Of a DNA stretch of 52,565 nt, positions 27,297 through 37,437 are shown piece by piece (positions within the stretch are counted from its first letter, which is position 1; every line of letters begins with the position of its first letter). Made by a program: the position numbers and the translations under genes. The notes under the pieces were generated by a model. That model ran no database searches, was not told where the DNA came from, and saw nothing but the letters and a program-made list of their open reading frames with translations. This DNA is from Pseudomonadota bacterium (lineage in GTDB: Bacteria; Pseudomonadota; Gammaproteobacteria; GCA-001735895), in NCBI GenBank assembly GCA_022563685.1, contig JADFMY010000007.1:1-52565 (forward strand), written 5' to 3'.

Positions 27297-28048
27297 TTTA
27301 CCGCTCCCCGGGGGCTGATAAACCTGAGGAAATAATCGATAGCGCTAGTTATCTTGTTTTGATTAATCGCGTTAGCCGGATCGACGTCCTTGGGACAGAC
27401 CTCGGAGCAGTAAGCCACCGCGCTGCACCCCCATATACCCTCATCCGAGTGCCCCAACTCCATACGTTCGGCTCGACCGCCATCCCGGGAATCGGCGTTG
27501 TAGCGATGCATTATCGCCAGAATTCCCGGCCCGGTGAATTTTGAATCCAGCCCGTACTGTGGGCAGGCCGAGTAACAGAGCATACAGTTGATACAGGTGC
27601 TGAACTGCCTGAACTTCTCCAGCTGCGCCGGTGACTGCAAATATTCTCCCTGCTCAAGTTCGCGCGCTTCTTTTGGAATGATATAGGGCTTGATGCTTTC
27701 CAGTTTGTTGATGAAATCCTCTATTACCACCACCAGATCGCGTTCGATCGGGAAGTGCTCAAGCGGCCCCACGCGCACCTTGTCCGGGTAGTAATGGCGC
27801 AGGAACGTCCTACAACCCAGCTTGGGCACGCCGTTGATCATCACGCCGCAACTGCCGCAGATCGCCATCCGGCATGACCATCTGAAACTGAGCGAGCTAT
27901 CCAGATCGTCCTTGATGAACTGCAGCCCCTGTAGCACCGACCAGTCATCGGTAAAGGGAACGGAATACGCCTGATAGAAGGGTTCCCGGTCCTGTTCGGG
28001 CCGATAGCGCAGGACTTCCACTCCGATTGTTTTTATGCTGTTAGCCAT
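27293..28048 (-). CDS. frdB: Fumarate reductase iron-sulfur subunit FrdB
   Basis: 251 aa from MANSIKTIG, which overlaps the end of frdA by 8 bp. Cys for the [2Fe-2S] cluster lie in SCRMAICGSCGVMINGVPKLGC; Cys for the [4Fe-4S] and [3Fe-4S] clusters are in CINCMLCYSACP and a second group GCSAVAYCSEVCPKDVDP. It carries electrons from menaquinol to FrdA. Operon gene two. Confidence 0.95.
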   Translation of the reverse strand: MANSIKTIGVEVLRYRPEQDREPFYQAYSVPFTDDWSVLQGLQFIKDDLDSSLSFRWSCRMAICGSCGVMINGVPKLGCRTFLRHYYPDKVRVGPLEHFPIERDLVVVIEDFINKLESIKPYIIPKEARELEQGEYLQSPAQLEKFRQFSTCINCMLCYSACPQYGLDSKFTGPGILAIMHRYNADSRDGGRAERMELGHSDEGIWGCSAVAYCSEVCPKDVDPANAINQNKITSAIDYFLRFISPRGAVK

Positions 28049-29837
28049 TACCCGCTGCTTCCTTCTTTCTTTGCTCATCCGCCGCCACACCTGCCGCACC
28101 GTAGGCTCGTGGCCCGGGCCTGGACCTGGTGATGATCACGTCCTGGTATTCAATGCGCGGCGGCCCCTCGCCCGTGTAATAAGCGAGCGTATGCTTGAGG
28201 TAATTGACGTCGTCGCGCTGCTCATAGCCATCTAAGCGCTGGTGGGCCCCGCGCGATTCCTTGCGATTCAATGCCGAGTGAGCGACCACCTCGGCGACAT
28301 CCAGCAGGTAACCGACTTCAAGGGCTCCCAGCCAGTCGCTGTTCCAGACACTCGACTTGTCCTCAATGTTCAGGTTCTTGTAACGTTCCCTGAGTTCAGC
28401 GAGCTTGTCACAGGTCGCCTGCATTTCCGTGGCGCTGCGGTAGATGCCACAGCCGTTCTCCATGCTCCTGCCCATCTCTCTGCGTAGAACCGAGTGCTTT
28501 TCCTTGCCACTGGTCTTCGTAACCAGAGCCAGAGCCCTGTCTTCCGCAGCCCTGGCCTGTTTCTCCAACACTGTCGGATTGTCGTTTTGCACCGATCTGA
28601 CGAATTTCGCTGCCTCGACCCCCGCGAGCTTGCCGAACACGATAATGTCGACCAACGAATTGGAGCCTAGTCGGTTGGCCCCATGGATGCCGTTGCTTGC
28701 ACACTCGCCTGCAGCGTACAGGCCCGACAGGGGCGTTTCGGTCATGAGGTTGGCGTAGACGCCGCCCATGGTGTAATGGATGCCGGGCCGAACCGGTATG
28801 CACTCACGCGCCGGATCGATTCCCATGTACACTTCAGCCATCTCGTAGATCAAAGGTAAGCGCTCGCGTAACTTCTTCTCGCCGAGATGACGCAGATCCA
28901 GATGCACAACTTCTCCATGCGGCGTACTGATGGTCCGGCCCTTCCTTTCTTCGTGCCAGATGGCCTGGCTAAGACGATCGCGCGGGCCAAGCTCCATGAA
29001 CTTGTTGCGCGGTTTGTCTTCCGCAGGCCCCAGGCCATAATCCTGCAAAAAGCGATAGCCGTCTTTGTTGAGGAGGAATCCACCTTCGCCGCGACAGGCT
29101 TCTGTAAACAGCAGCCCGGTTCCCGGCATGCAGGTCGGGTGATACTGCATGAACTCCATGTCGCGAAGCGGCGCCCCGTGTCGATAGGCCATCGCCATAC
29201 CGTCACCCGTGACGATGCCGCCATTGGTATTCTCGCGAAATACCCTACCGGCCCCGCCGGTGCCGAGAATTACGGCCCTGGCCTGTATGAATGTGAACTT
29301 ACCGGTCGCAACCTCTATCGCCACTACGCCCTGGCAGCGGCCATCCTCGACAATGAGGTCGATGCAGAAGTATTCGTCGAAGCGTTTGATCGAGGGATAC
29401 TTCATCGAGGTCTGGAACAGGGTATGCAGCATGTGGAATCCACTCGTGTCGGCGGCAAACCAGGTGCGCTCGACCTTCATGCCACCAAAGGCGCGCACGT
29501 TGATGTGCCCGTCCGGCTTGCGGCTCCATGGACACCCCCAGTGTTCCAACTGGACCAGGTTTTCGGTGCAGTGGGCGACGAAATACTCGACCACATCCTG
29601 GTCGCACAGCCAGTCACCGCCGCTTACCGTGTCGTCGAAGTGATATTCCAGGCTGTCGTCGTCGCGTACGACGCCGGCGGCACCGCCTTCTGCAGCCACT
29701 GTATGGCTGCGCATCGGATAAACCTTCGAAATCATCGCCACTTTCAGGGAAGGGTCGGTTTCGGCAACAGCGATCGCCGCCCGCAGCCCCGTTCCACCAG
29801 CACCCACAATCACTACGTCAGCCTTGAATACTTCCAC
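28041..29837 (-). CDS. frdA: Fumarate reductase flavoprotein subunit FrdA
   Basis: 598 aa. FAD-binding VIVGAGGTGLRAAIAVAE, the flavin-linkage region MRSHTVAAEGGAAGV (His for covalent FAD), active-site Arg/His motifs (HYTMGGVYAN, GANRLGSNSLVDI). It reduces fumarate to succinate as the terminal step of anaerobic respiration. First gene of frdABCD. An FNR-like box lies about 103 bp upstream. Length agrees with E. coli FrdA (602 aa). Confidence 0.95.
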   Translation of the reverse strand: MEVFKADVVIVGAGGTGLRAAIAVAETDPSLKVAMISKVYPMRSHTVAAEGGAAGVVRDDDSLEYHFDDTVSGGDWLCDQDVVEYFVAHCTENLVQLEHWGCPWSRKPDGHINVRAFGGMKVERTWFAADTSGFHMLHTLFQTSMKYPSIKRFDEYFCIDLIVEDGRCQGVVAIEVATGKFTFIQARAVILGTGGAGRVFRENTNGGIVTGDGMAMAYRHGAPLRDMEFMQYHPTCMPGTGLLFTEACRGEGGFLLNKDGYRFLQDYGLGPAEDKPRNKFMELGPRDRLSQAIWHEERKGRTISTPHGEVVHLDLRHLGEKKLRERLPLIYEMAEVYMGIDPARECIPVRPGIHYTMGGVYANLMTETPLSGLYAAGECASNGIHGANRLGSNSLVDIIVFGKLAGVEAAKFVRSVQNDNPTVLEKQARAAEDRALALVTKTSGKEKHSVLRREMGRSMENGCGIYRSATEMQATCDKLAELRERYKNLNIEDKSSVWNSDWLGALEVGYLLDVAEVVAHSALNRKESRGAHQRLDGYEQRDDVNYLKHTLAYYTGEGPPRIEYQDVIITRSRPGPRAYGAAGVAADEQRKKEAAGNG

Positions 29838-29939
29838 AAATTGCCTCTATTTAAGCGGCCTCGCCAAACCACACGATTCGCGTCGTCGGGCCCGAGGCCG
29901 AGATGTTTTAAAGAATGACACCAGGACGAGCTGGACAGC

Positions 29940-29953
29940 TTGACATAGATCAA
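29940..29953 (-). promoter_or_regulatory. FNR/Anr-like box upstream of frdABCD
   Basis: 'ttgacatagatcaa' fits TTGAT-N4-ATCAA with one mismatch. It is about 103 bp before the frdA start and 209 bp before the divergent methyltransferase start, so oxygen-responsive control of the frd operon is expected. The remainder of 29838-30161 shows nothing else clear. Confidence 0.65.
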
Positions 29954-30161
29954 AGGGGGCCGGGCATTTTAAGTCAATACCATCAATTTCAGTGGCTAAT
30001 TCGTTAACATCGTTATCGGGGATTTGATTTTACATTGCTGAAGTATTGGTGTATATCTGAGGCAATCCTTTTGGATTGAATAGTCAAAGTGTCTATAATC
30101 GTCTCAGGATATTAGCGCTTGCTGTTATCCAGCCGATACGCATTAAAATAGGGGGTAATTT

Positions 30162-30971
30162 ATGACTAGTAACGAGCGCGCGATCCAGTTTTCTTTGAGA
30201 GAGGATAATCGGGAGCAGCAATTCAGTCAGATTTGGGTGGAAGAGTTGGATGATGTCTTTGCTGATGTCGCCCGTTACTACGACCGCGCCAATCATGTGG
30301 CCAGCCTTGGTCTCTGGAACTGGTTACGCAACCGCTTTATTTCCAGCATAAACGTGCAAAGTGGGGAGATGGTGCTGGATGTATGCGCCGGCACCAACGC
30401 CATTGGAATCGCTCTCCTGAATAAGCAGCCGGACCTGCATATCTATGCTATGGACCGAAGCAAAGCCATGCAGGCGGTAGGACAAGAATCGGCACGCAAG
30501 CTAGGTATGCATATCGACAGCACCATCGGCGATGTCCATGTCCTGCCCTTTCCCGACAACCATTTCGACCTGGTCACCCTGCAGTACGCCTCGCGGCATT
30601 TGCGCATCATGGATGTCTGCCAGGAAATTAAACGGGTGCTGAAACCGGGTGGGCACTTCTATCACTGCGATATGCTGCGCCCGGCCAGCAAAGTAGTAGA
30701 GACCTGCTATTATGCTTACCTGCGTTTTTGTCTGAACTTTACCGGACTGATATTTCGAAGCTCGGCCTCGGCCAATGGCTGCAAGGAATATTTTATCAAT
30801 GCGCTACGCATGTTTTATTCTGCGGACGAGTTATCAACCATGTTTCGTGAAGTAGGATTCGACGAGGTTTCAAGCCAGACCCTGTTAGGCGGCATGATTG
30901 GCTATCACACGGCAATGAAGCCTCACGATACCCAGGAGACCTCTGATCAAGTCACCGGGCAGCTGAGGTAA
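30162..30971 (+). CDS. UbiE-like class I SAM-dependent methyltransferase
   Basis: 269 aa. DVARYYDRANHVASLGLWNW opens the domain as in UbiE/MenG. Motif I is VLDVCAGTNAIGIAL, and later GDVHVLPFPDNHFDLVTLQYASRH and RVLKPGGHFYHCDM follow the UbiE layout. Divergent from frdABCD across an intergenic region with an FNR-like box. The pairing suggests methylation of a low-potential quinone (demethylmenaquinone) used by fumarate reductase; that is inference. It lacks features I recall for RquA. Confidence 0.75.
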   Translation: MTSNERAIQFSLREDNREQQFSQIWVEELDDVFADVARYYDRANHVASLGLWNWLRNRFISSINVQSGEMVLDVCAGTNAIGIALLNKQPDLHIYAMDRSKAMQAVGQESARKLGMHIDSTIGDVHVLPFPDNHFDLVTLQYASRHLRIMDVCQEIKRVLKPGGHFYHCDMLRPASKVVETCYYAYLRFCLNFTGLIFRSSASANGCKEYFINALRMFYSADELSTMFREVGFDEVSSQTLLGGMIGYHTAMKPHDTQETSDQVTGQLR

Positions 30972-30989
30972 CCGGTCCGAAACCAGATT

Positions 30990-31247
30990 TTATTTGCCTG
31001 GTTTGCGCGCAGCATAGGCTGAGTAGCCTGGAGCTGCGCGTCGATTCAGGTTTTCTACAAATTCTTCGGCGTGCTCGGTCACCGATTGCAGCGTACCGGG
31101 GCGTTTTCCCATAATCTTTGAAGGGCCTCGGCTAATCACATAGTGATACCACTCACCTTCGAGCATGCCATCGGGCGCGCCTGCCTTCTCGATGCTGATT
31201 ACACGGAACCTTCGGTCATTGGAATCATCAGTAGGTTGGTTATTCAT
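30990..31247 (-). CDS. Small conserved-looking protein, function unknown
   Basis: 85 aa. FRVISIEKAGAPDGMLEGEWYHYVISRG is followed by a helix, GTLQSVTEHAEEFVENLNRR. The compact alpha/beta composition and 23-bp spacing to the rhlE gene on the same strand support real coding. I do not recognise a named family. Confidence 0.65.
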   Translation of the reverse strand: MNNQPTDDSNDRRFRVISIEKAGAPDGMLEGEWYHYVISRGPSKIMGKRPGTLQSVTEHAEEFVENLNRRAAPGYSAYAARKPGK

Positions 31248-31270
31248 ATTAGTCAGCAGCCTCTATTAAC

Positions 31271-32533
31271 TTACGCGGCAACGCGTGTGGTACGGTAGTT
31301 ATCTTGATATCTGGCATTTTTTTTGTGATGCCTGCGTCGTGAGTTACCCTGTTTTATGGCGCGCCCCTGTTGAATGGGTTCCGCTTTAATCGTCGGGTCG
31401 GGTTGGTAGCCATCGATGATCTTTTGCGGGATGTCATATTTAATCAGGTTTACGATATCCTTGAGCATTTTCATTTCGTCGACGCATACCAGTGATATCG
31501 CTTCACCCTCATGCCCCGCGCGCCCGGTACGGCCGATACGGTGTATATAGTCTTCCGCGACATTGGGTAACTCATAGTTGACGACGTGAGGAAGCTGGTT
31601 GATGTCAAGCCCGCGCGCGGCAATATCGGTCGCGACGAGTACGCGTACTTTACCTGCCTTGAAATCGGCCAGTGCTTTAGTGCGTGCACCCTGGCTCTTG
31701 TTGCCATGTATCGCGACTGCGGTTATGCCATCGGTATTCAGTTGCTCGGCCAGGCGGTTAGCGCCGTGTTTGGTGCGGTTAAAGACCAGCACCTGTTTCC
31801 AGTTGTTGGAACCTATTAAATGCGAAAGCAGTTCACGTTTGCGTTTTTTATCGACGGGATGAACTAGCTGTTGTATCGCTTCCGCCGTGGTCTTGCAGTG
31901 TGCTACTTCTACCAGGGCGGGAGCTTTGAGCAGGCCCTTGGCGAGTTTTTTTATTCCATCCGCAAAGGTCGCGGAAAATAACAGTGTTTGCTTTTGCCTG
32001 GGGACCAGGGCAAGTATCTTGCGTATGTCGTGAATAAAACCCATGTCGAGCATACGGTCTGCTTCATCGAGGATTAACAGCTCAACCCTGGAAAGATCAA
32101 CCGATCTCTGGCCCACATGATCGAGCAACCGTCCCGGTGTGGCGATTAAAATATCGACACCGCGAATGAGCTTCTGCTTTTGTGGATTAATACTGACTCC
32201 GCCGAAGACCACGGTAGATTTTAAAGGCAAATATTTTCCGTAAGTTTCCACACTTTCGGCAACCTGAGCAGCGAGCTCCCGGGTAGGGGTTATCACCAGC
32301 GCGCGAACCGTACGACGGCCCGGTTCGGTTTTTCTGGTCGATGCTAATCGCTGTAGTAACGGCAGGGTAAAACCCGCGGTTTTGCCGGTACCTGTTTGCG
32401 CAGCGCCCATGAGATCTCGGCCTTCGAGAATCAGGGGAATGGCCTGCTTTTGTATCGGCGTAGGAACGCTATAACCGTTTTCGGAAACGGCGCGGACTAA
32501 TTCGGTCATGAGACCGAGAGATTTAAATGACAT
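31271..32533 (-). CDS. rhlE: DEAD-box ATP-dependent RNA helicase RhlE
   Basis: 420 aa from MSFKSLGL. All motifs are visible: Q motif, AQTGTGKTA (I), TPTRELA (Ia), LDEADRMLD (II), FSATF (III), [11 protein letters not shown] (V), [10 protein letters not shown] (VI), and a short basic C-terminal tail. It unwinds short RNA duplexes in ribosome assembly or RNA decay. The FKSLGL opening is typical of RhlE. The 12 extra N-terminal codons of the ORF track are unlikely. Confidence 0.92.
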   Translation of the reverse strand: MSFKSLGLMTELVRAVSENGYSVPTPIQKQAIPLILEGRDLMGAAQTGTGKTAGFTLPLLQRLASTRKTEPGRRTVRALVITPTRELAAQVAESVETYGKYLPLKSTVVFGGVSINPQKQKLIRGVDILIATPGRLLDHVGQRSVDLSRVELLILDEADRMLDMGFIHDIRKILALVPRQKQTLLFSATFADGIKKLAKGLLKAPALVEVAHCKTTAEAIQQLVHPVDKKRKRELLSHLIGSNNWKQVLVFNRTKHGANRLAEQLNTDGITAVAIHGNKSQGARTKALADFKAGKVRVLVATDIAARGLDINQLPHVVNYELPNVAEDYIHRIGRTGRAGHEGEAISLVCVDEMKMLKDIVNLIKYDIPQKIIDGYQPDPTIKAEPIQQGRAIKQGNSRRRHHKKNARYQDNYRTTRVAA

Positions 32534-32881
32534 GTATCGTTGTTCTCTAGCAATCAACCCGCCCAATTACAGTAAATTCTTTGCTTGGGACGGTCAGGGG
32601 AGATTATATGCGTATCTGTTGCGGAAAAATCGGGAAGGATTACCGGGTTAAGAGCGGTGCAGACCGATCAGCACCAAAATTTTGCGGCGCAGTATACACG
32701 AAAATAAACACAAAAGGTGATTTATATCGATACCGGGCCTGACTACTAGTCGGGCCTGGAATTAATATTTCAGGCCCGGCTAATTAGCCTACCGGGTAAC
32801 AGGGAATTCGCAGGATTCAGATGGCCATGAGAATACTGCCAGTTTCTGAGTCAATCGGTCGGCACGAAGGATAGATAAGTA

Positions 32882-33040
32882 CTAAGGAACCTCTGAATAA
32901 TTCATCCGTGAATTCTCAGAGGACGACAAACGAAAAGTGTGATTTTCGTTTGTCTCACAAAATCAATGCCTTAGCGGCACTGATTTTGGCAGCACATCCA
33001 TGTACTGCTGGAAGATCTGAATAAATCAGACCTTCCTAAG
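32882..33040. repeat. MITE-like repeat, copy 2 (complete)
   Basis: 159 bp, beginning 'ctaaggaacctctgaataa' and ending 'cagaccttcctaag', so the ends are imperfect inverted repeats. The interior matches copy 1 at the window start. The first 35 bp also form a hairpin (cctctga...tcagagg). It lies in the 570-bp space between rhlE and the protease gene. 32534-32880 otherwise shows a small 'ggcccggctaattag' inverted stretch and no gene. Confidence 0.8.
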
Positions 33041-33104
33041 CCCTTGTATCATGGTCACCGAATTTCCAGGGCAATTATTGCAAGATGGGCGTAAAGTAAA
33101 TGCT

Positions 33105-34679
33105 ATGGACGAAAATAGTGACAAGCTGGCGACCACACAAATCGCTACCGCTGCGCTGGAGCACCTGACCGGTCCGGCGCGCGGTACCGCGTCCTGGCTG
33201 ACTGGAGTCGCGGTGGACGTTTCCCTGGGCGAAGGTAAAAGGATTCGCATTGTCGAACCCGATACCGAGCTGCCGCAAGATATAATCATCGCGCGACTAC
33301 ATCGCTCCGCCGACAGCTATGAGATCGAGGCCCGCAACGACTATCCGCTCTGGATAAACGGCAACCATGTCGTCGCCAAACAACTCGAGCAATGTGACCT
33401 GATTGAATTTGGCGACGCCGGGCCGCTTTGTCGTTACCGACTTTACCAGCAAGGGAGTCGGATTCGAAAGTCCCTGGGCGATATAATCAGCGATTGTATA
33501 GACTATACACGCGTCAGTCGTAAACCCAGGGCTGAACGCCTGCGCCGCGCGTTTCGTGACATTTTTCGGGACTTCGCATTCGAAACCACACTATTGTTTC
33601 GGCTCACTGTTATTGCGGCCATCGTCGCCCTTTTCGTGACCGTCTTCTACCAGAACCTTGCCAATGTTCGCCTGCAGCAACAGGCGGAAAGCAGCGCGCT
33701 GCAAATGGAAAGTTTCGCTCGCACGCTTGCCAGGACGAACCTGGAAGCGTTGCGCCTGTCCGATCTCAATACCTTGCGACAGGAACTCGACCACTCGTTG
33801 ACCGATGCGGCCGAGAGACTGGATCTACTGGAGAGACGTTCCGCAGCGAGTACGCGGGTTATCGCCGAAGCCACTCGCTCGGTTGTATTCCTCCAGGGAG
33901 TTTACGGTTTCAGGGACACAACATCAGAGCGCATGCTGCGTCACAGCGTTGATAATGAAGGACAGCCGCTCTTTAGCTATCGCGGCGAGCCCTTACTCAC
34001 CCTCGAGGGCGACGGAGAAGTCGCCAGGCGGCAGTTTACCGGAACTGCTTTTGTGGTGGGCTCCAACAGAGCACTGCTGACAAATCGACACGTTGCCAGA
34101 CCGTGGGAAGATGACACCACCGCTGAAATACTATTCGAGCAAGGTATGGAGCCAGTGTGGATCAAGTTTGTAGGTTATTTGCCGTATGTTGAAACATCCT
34201 TCCCGGTTCGGTTGCTCAAAGCCAGCGATGAATCGGATCTTGCTATCCTGCTGTTTGACAATGTCATCGACAATCTGCCCTACCTTAGCCTCAGCGATAT
34301 ACCGCTCAAGCCCGGCGACGAGGTTATCGTGATGGGTTATCCGACCGGTTTGAGATCGATGCTGGCACAGACCGGCGATACCTTTTTAGCCGAGCTTCAG
34401 GAAGATGAAAATCTGGATTTTTGGGCCGTGGCCGAACGGTTGTCGAAGTCGGAGTTTATCCGTCCGCTTGCCAGTCGCGGCATAGTCGGGCAACTCACAA
34501 CTTCCACTGTGGTCTACGATGCGGACACCACTCACGGTGGCAGTGGTGGCCCGGTTCTCGATATCAACGGCGATGTTGTGGCAGTCAACACCGCCATCAT
34601 ACCGGAGTATGGTGGTTCCAATTTTGGTGTGCCGGTAGAGTTCGCAAGGCGTTTGCTGGCGGCGGCCGATTTACTCTAA
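33105..34679 (+). CDS. FHA-like / transmembrane / trypsin-like serine protease fusion
   Basis: 524 aa from MDENSDKL; a start 18 codons earlier is possible but begins at the MITE edge. Numbering below is of the longer ORF. Residues 60-132 resemble a degenerate FHA domain (YPLWINGNHVVAKQLEQCDLIEFGD). A membrane span lies at 183-200 and a coiled coil at 205-262. The protease domain follows from about 325 with an intact triad: His347 (LLTNRHVA), Asp396 (ESDLAILLF), Ser498 (THGGSGGPVLD). The protease would sit in the periplasm with the FHA-like part cytoplasmic. It is HtrA-like, without a PDZ domain. Confidence 0.8.
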   Translation: MDENSDKLATTQIATAALEHLTGPARGTASWLTGVAVDVSLGEGKRIRIVEPDTELPQDIIIARLHRSADSYEIEARNDYPLWINGNHVVAKQLEQCDLIEFGDAGPLCRYRLYQQGSRIRKSLGDIISDCIDYTRVSRKPRAERLRRAFRDIFRDFAFETTLLFRLTVIAAIVALFVTVFYQNLANVRLQQQAESSALQMESFARTLARTNLEALRLSDLNTLRQELDHSLTDAAERLDLLERRSAASTRVIAEATRSVVFLQGVYGFRDTTSERMLRHSVDNEGQPLFSYRGEPLLTLEGDGEVARRQFTGTAFVVGSNRALLTNRHVARPWEDDTTAEILFEQGMEPVWIKFVGYLPYVETSFPVRLLKASDESDLAILLFDNVIDNLPYLSLSDIPLKPGDEVIVMGYPTGLRSMLAQTGDTFLAELQEDENLDFWAVAERLSKSEFIRPLASRGIVGQLTTSTVVYDADTTHGGSGGPVLDINGDVVAVNTAIIPEYGGSNFGVPVEFARRLLAAADLL

Positions 34680-34726
34680 TCGATCAGGCATGGGCTGGGC
34701 CGCAGATGCCAATCGCTTTCGACTCA

Positions 34727-36058
34727 TTATCGGTCCAGGCCAACGCCTCTGAAGCGTGAGTGAACAGTGAAGAAAGCACCAATATCGAGAAAGGGCCTCG
34801 GGGGCATCCAGGCACCCGGTGCCGAAGCTAGACAGTCGCTAATCGTCTGGGAAGTCTCCTCGCTGGCATAGTCGGCGATGGCTGCGCCAAAGGCAGTCCC
34901 GCGACTGACGCCGGAACCATTATAACCGCCTGCAAGATAAATATTATCGCGCTGCCGGCCGAAAAAATTGGTGTTGTTGCGGGTGATACCTTCGACACCA
35001 GACCAGGAATACTCGAAGGGCACCTGTGCTAATTGTGGAAACCGTTTATCGAATGCTACTCGGTGGATAGCCTGACGATGGGCCAATTTTTTATCCGACA
35101 GCAAGGTTGAGCTATGATATTCCGCCGTGTTGCGAATGCACAATCGATGATCCCTGGTCAAGCGCAGGGTCGCTCCGCCACCGTGGAGAGAAATAACGCC
35201 CCATTCTGTTTCACTGCCGAGGCTGGCAAGTTCCTGTTTGCTTAAAACCCGGGTGAAACTACCCGATAAGGTGCTGCCAATGATATAAGGCCGCAGGAAG
35301 CCGAGTGTGGATGCCTCATAATTCATGGTTAGAATGAGCTTGTCCGTCTTTACCTCGCCCGTTGCAAGGTGAAGGGTCAAGGGTTTCCCATCCTCGATCT
35401 TAAGTGCCGGGCTTTGCTCATAGAGCCTGACGTTAGCGGGTAAAGTATCGGCGAGTCCGCGCACCAGGGCGGCCGGTTGTAACAGGGCTCCATCCGTGAC
35501 ATGGATGCCGACCTGATAAAGACTGGTGCCCAGTCGATCATGTAAAGCAGTTTTATCAAGCGGCCTGTGGTCGATCTCCAGGGTTTCGAGGTAGTGTAAG
35601 AAGTGGTGATACTCTTTGATTGCCAGGCGGTCAGCGGCAGTATGGTAAATGCCTTCCTCGCACCATTGACAGTCGATAGCCTGCTCGGAAACTTGCGCGC
35701 TTAATAGATCCAGGCCTGCCCGGTTGATCCGATTGACCCGGCGGTAGTTTTCGATCTGGTCTGGAACAACCCCGCCCGGGAACTGGCTGGTGACGACAGC
35801 AAAGCCGGAATTGCGCCCAGAAGCACCCTGCGCGACGAGCCGCGCGTCCAGCAATAATATTTCCTGATCGGGATGAAGCTCGCCCAATCGGCGGGCGCAG
35901 GCCAATCCTGTAAACCCCGCCCCAACCACTACCCAGGGCACCCGGTGGGTTCCGCTCAAAGATTGGCGGGCCTGACGTTCAGGCAGAAGCTCCGCCCAAC
36001 CATGGGGATCTGTGGGGAATTTTTTGCTAGCTGATATCATGGATAAAGCTCGTACCAT
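34727..36058 (-). CDS. FAD-dependent oxidoreductase (DadA/PuuB-like)
   Basis: 443 aa (437 if MISASKKF is the start). The Rossmann dinucleotide motif WVVVGAGFTGLACARRLGEL and the following ASGRNSGF are typical of amine/amino-acid oxidases of the DAO family (gamma-glutamylputrescine oxidase group). The C-terminal FAD motif reads NIYLAGGYNGSGVSRGTAFG. It likely oxidises an amine or amino-acid substrate; identity is unknown. Isolated; convergent with the protease gene. Confidence 0.8.
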   Translation of the reverse strand: MVRALSMISASKKFPTDPHGWAELLPERQARQSLSGTHRVPWVVVGAGFTGLACARRLGELHPDQEILLLDARLVAQGASGRNSGFAVVTSQFPGGVVPDQIENYRRVNRINRAGLDLLSAQVSEQAIDCQWCEEGIYHTAADRLAIKEYHHFLHYLETLEIDHRPLDKTALHDRLGTSLYQVGIHVTDGALLQPAALVRGLADTLPANVRLYEQSPALKIEDGKPLTLHLATGEVKTDKLILTMNYEASTLGFLRPYIIGSTLSGSFTRVLSKQELASLGSETEWGVISLHGGGATLRLTRDHRLCIRNTAEYHSSTLLSDKKLAHRQAIHRVAFDKRFPQLAQVPFEYSWSGVEGITRNNTNFFGRQRDNIYLAGGYNGSGVSRGTAFGAAIADYASEETSQTISDCLASAPGAWMPPRPFLDIGAFFTVHSRFRGVGLDR

Positions 36059-36266
36059 AAGATAAGGATCGATGGGGTCAGTCTCGATTGAAAACCGTAT
36101 GACATCATCAAGAATGGCTCCTTTGTGCGGGTTTTCGGCAATATTTCAACACCATCTTACTCTATAGCAAGTGCAGTGATGGGCTTGGCAAAAAAGATGA
36201 ACCTCGGGTAAGTTTGTCCACTATTTATCTCCGAGTAGAAATGACTGATCTATTTGTTCGGTAATC

Positions 36267-37437
36267 TCACAATGAAATTGGATAAAATAGACGACAATTG
36301 CTCACGGGCAATCCGTAAATTATCATCATTGAGCGCTTTACCGCAGGAAAAGCCGAATCAAAAATCATTTTAATTCGACCAAACTCTTCGATGGCTTCTA
36401 AATTCTTTTCTTGGTAAGCCAAAATAACTGCTAGATTATTGCGTAATATTGAATCATTTGAATCTGCCTGCAATCCTGCACGTACGCACATCTCCGCGTA
36501 GTTATGGTCATTTGTTAGACTTATTCCAATATATGATCCTATCCGAGCCGGACGACTCGAAAATGGTTCATCGAATAACCATTTCAAACACTCATCGCTT
36601 GCTTGATCCCATTTACCTTGCTCTCGCATTGCTGAAGGCCCTCTCTGTCAGGATAGTTGTCGCGTGAAATATTTTGTATAACTTAAGAGAAGGCGCATGA
36701 CGAGATGAGAAATGAAACGCCATCGAGGAATCAGTCGTCGAATCTCATCTTCGGCAAAGGCAGTCACACAGCTACTTCGCGTCGAATTCTACGCTCGGCT
36801 ATTTTTGTTAGTACTTCCAACCGGGATGAGAATCTCCGAACTCCAAACATCGGTCCGCTTCCAGCAAGGTTCCTTGGGTAACCTCTCCTATCTGGGTCTG
36901 GGTTGGTTAGATATCGAACAATAATACATTTGAGGGCTTCAAATCTTGATGCGCTATATTATTAAAATGTAGAGCTTCAAGACTAAGAGCAGTTTGATGC
37001 AGGACATTGAGGTTTAATGCTGTGTCTAAAGTTTTCCCAAACCCCGCATGCTCACGAAGATCACGTTTAGCATCCTCAAACATCAAATAGAAGACTGAAC
37101 TTGGGTACCCAGAAAGTTGGAAAGAACCGTATCCAATAACCTTGACTATTCGGCGCATTTTCTTGCTCAAACATTTATCAAGCAGGTCCCGTTCGTAATT
37201 AAATATTGCCAAACGTCGTTGCAGATCATGTAGTTGATTCGTTGGTTCAAGAGATTTATTCGGTGTAGGGTCCAGTATCTTTACAAACGCACGCTCCCCA
37301 TTCGGGTTTCGTGCCCAGTAGGCAAAGCAGTGACAAGCACCAGTGGCCCCAGGAATTCGAGGTCGCGGCTCCTCGATAATCCATCCGTCAGAAAGCTCCT
37401 ATCCGATTAATGCAGTATGTAGTTCGTTATTTTTCAT
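36267..37437 (-). pseudogene. Decayed Ser/Thr protein kinase with C-terminal TPR-like part
   Basis: Starts at 37437 with MKNNELHTALIG, overlapping the Fic stop as ATGA. Codon 13 is an in-frame TAG. The same frame then continues ELSDGWIIEEPRPRIPGA..., with a kinase N-lobe and the catalytic loop IAHQDLKPSNVLLFD, and ends at 36907. The activation segment and C-lobe are missing or shifted. A C-terminal fragment in another frame (36267-36629) reads WDQASDECLKWLFDEPFSSR and RNNLAVILAYQEKNLEAIEE, a TPR-like region. I interpret it as one gene broken by a nonsense codon, frameshifts and a deletion. Confidence 0.65.

Noticed and set aside
28887-29918. 343-aa plus-strand ORF opposite frdA
   Set aside because: Antisense shadow; frdA motifs are unambiguous and the ORF has no recognisable domain.
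36712-36924. 70-aa plus ORF with GMRISEL, resembling a phage-type integrase box
   Set aside because: A tyrosine-integrase RxSEL-like string by chance; it is opposite the decayed kinase, has no His-x-x-Arg region, and is too short.
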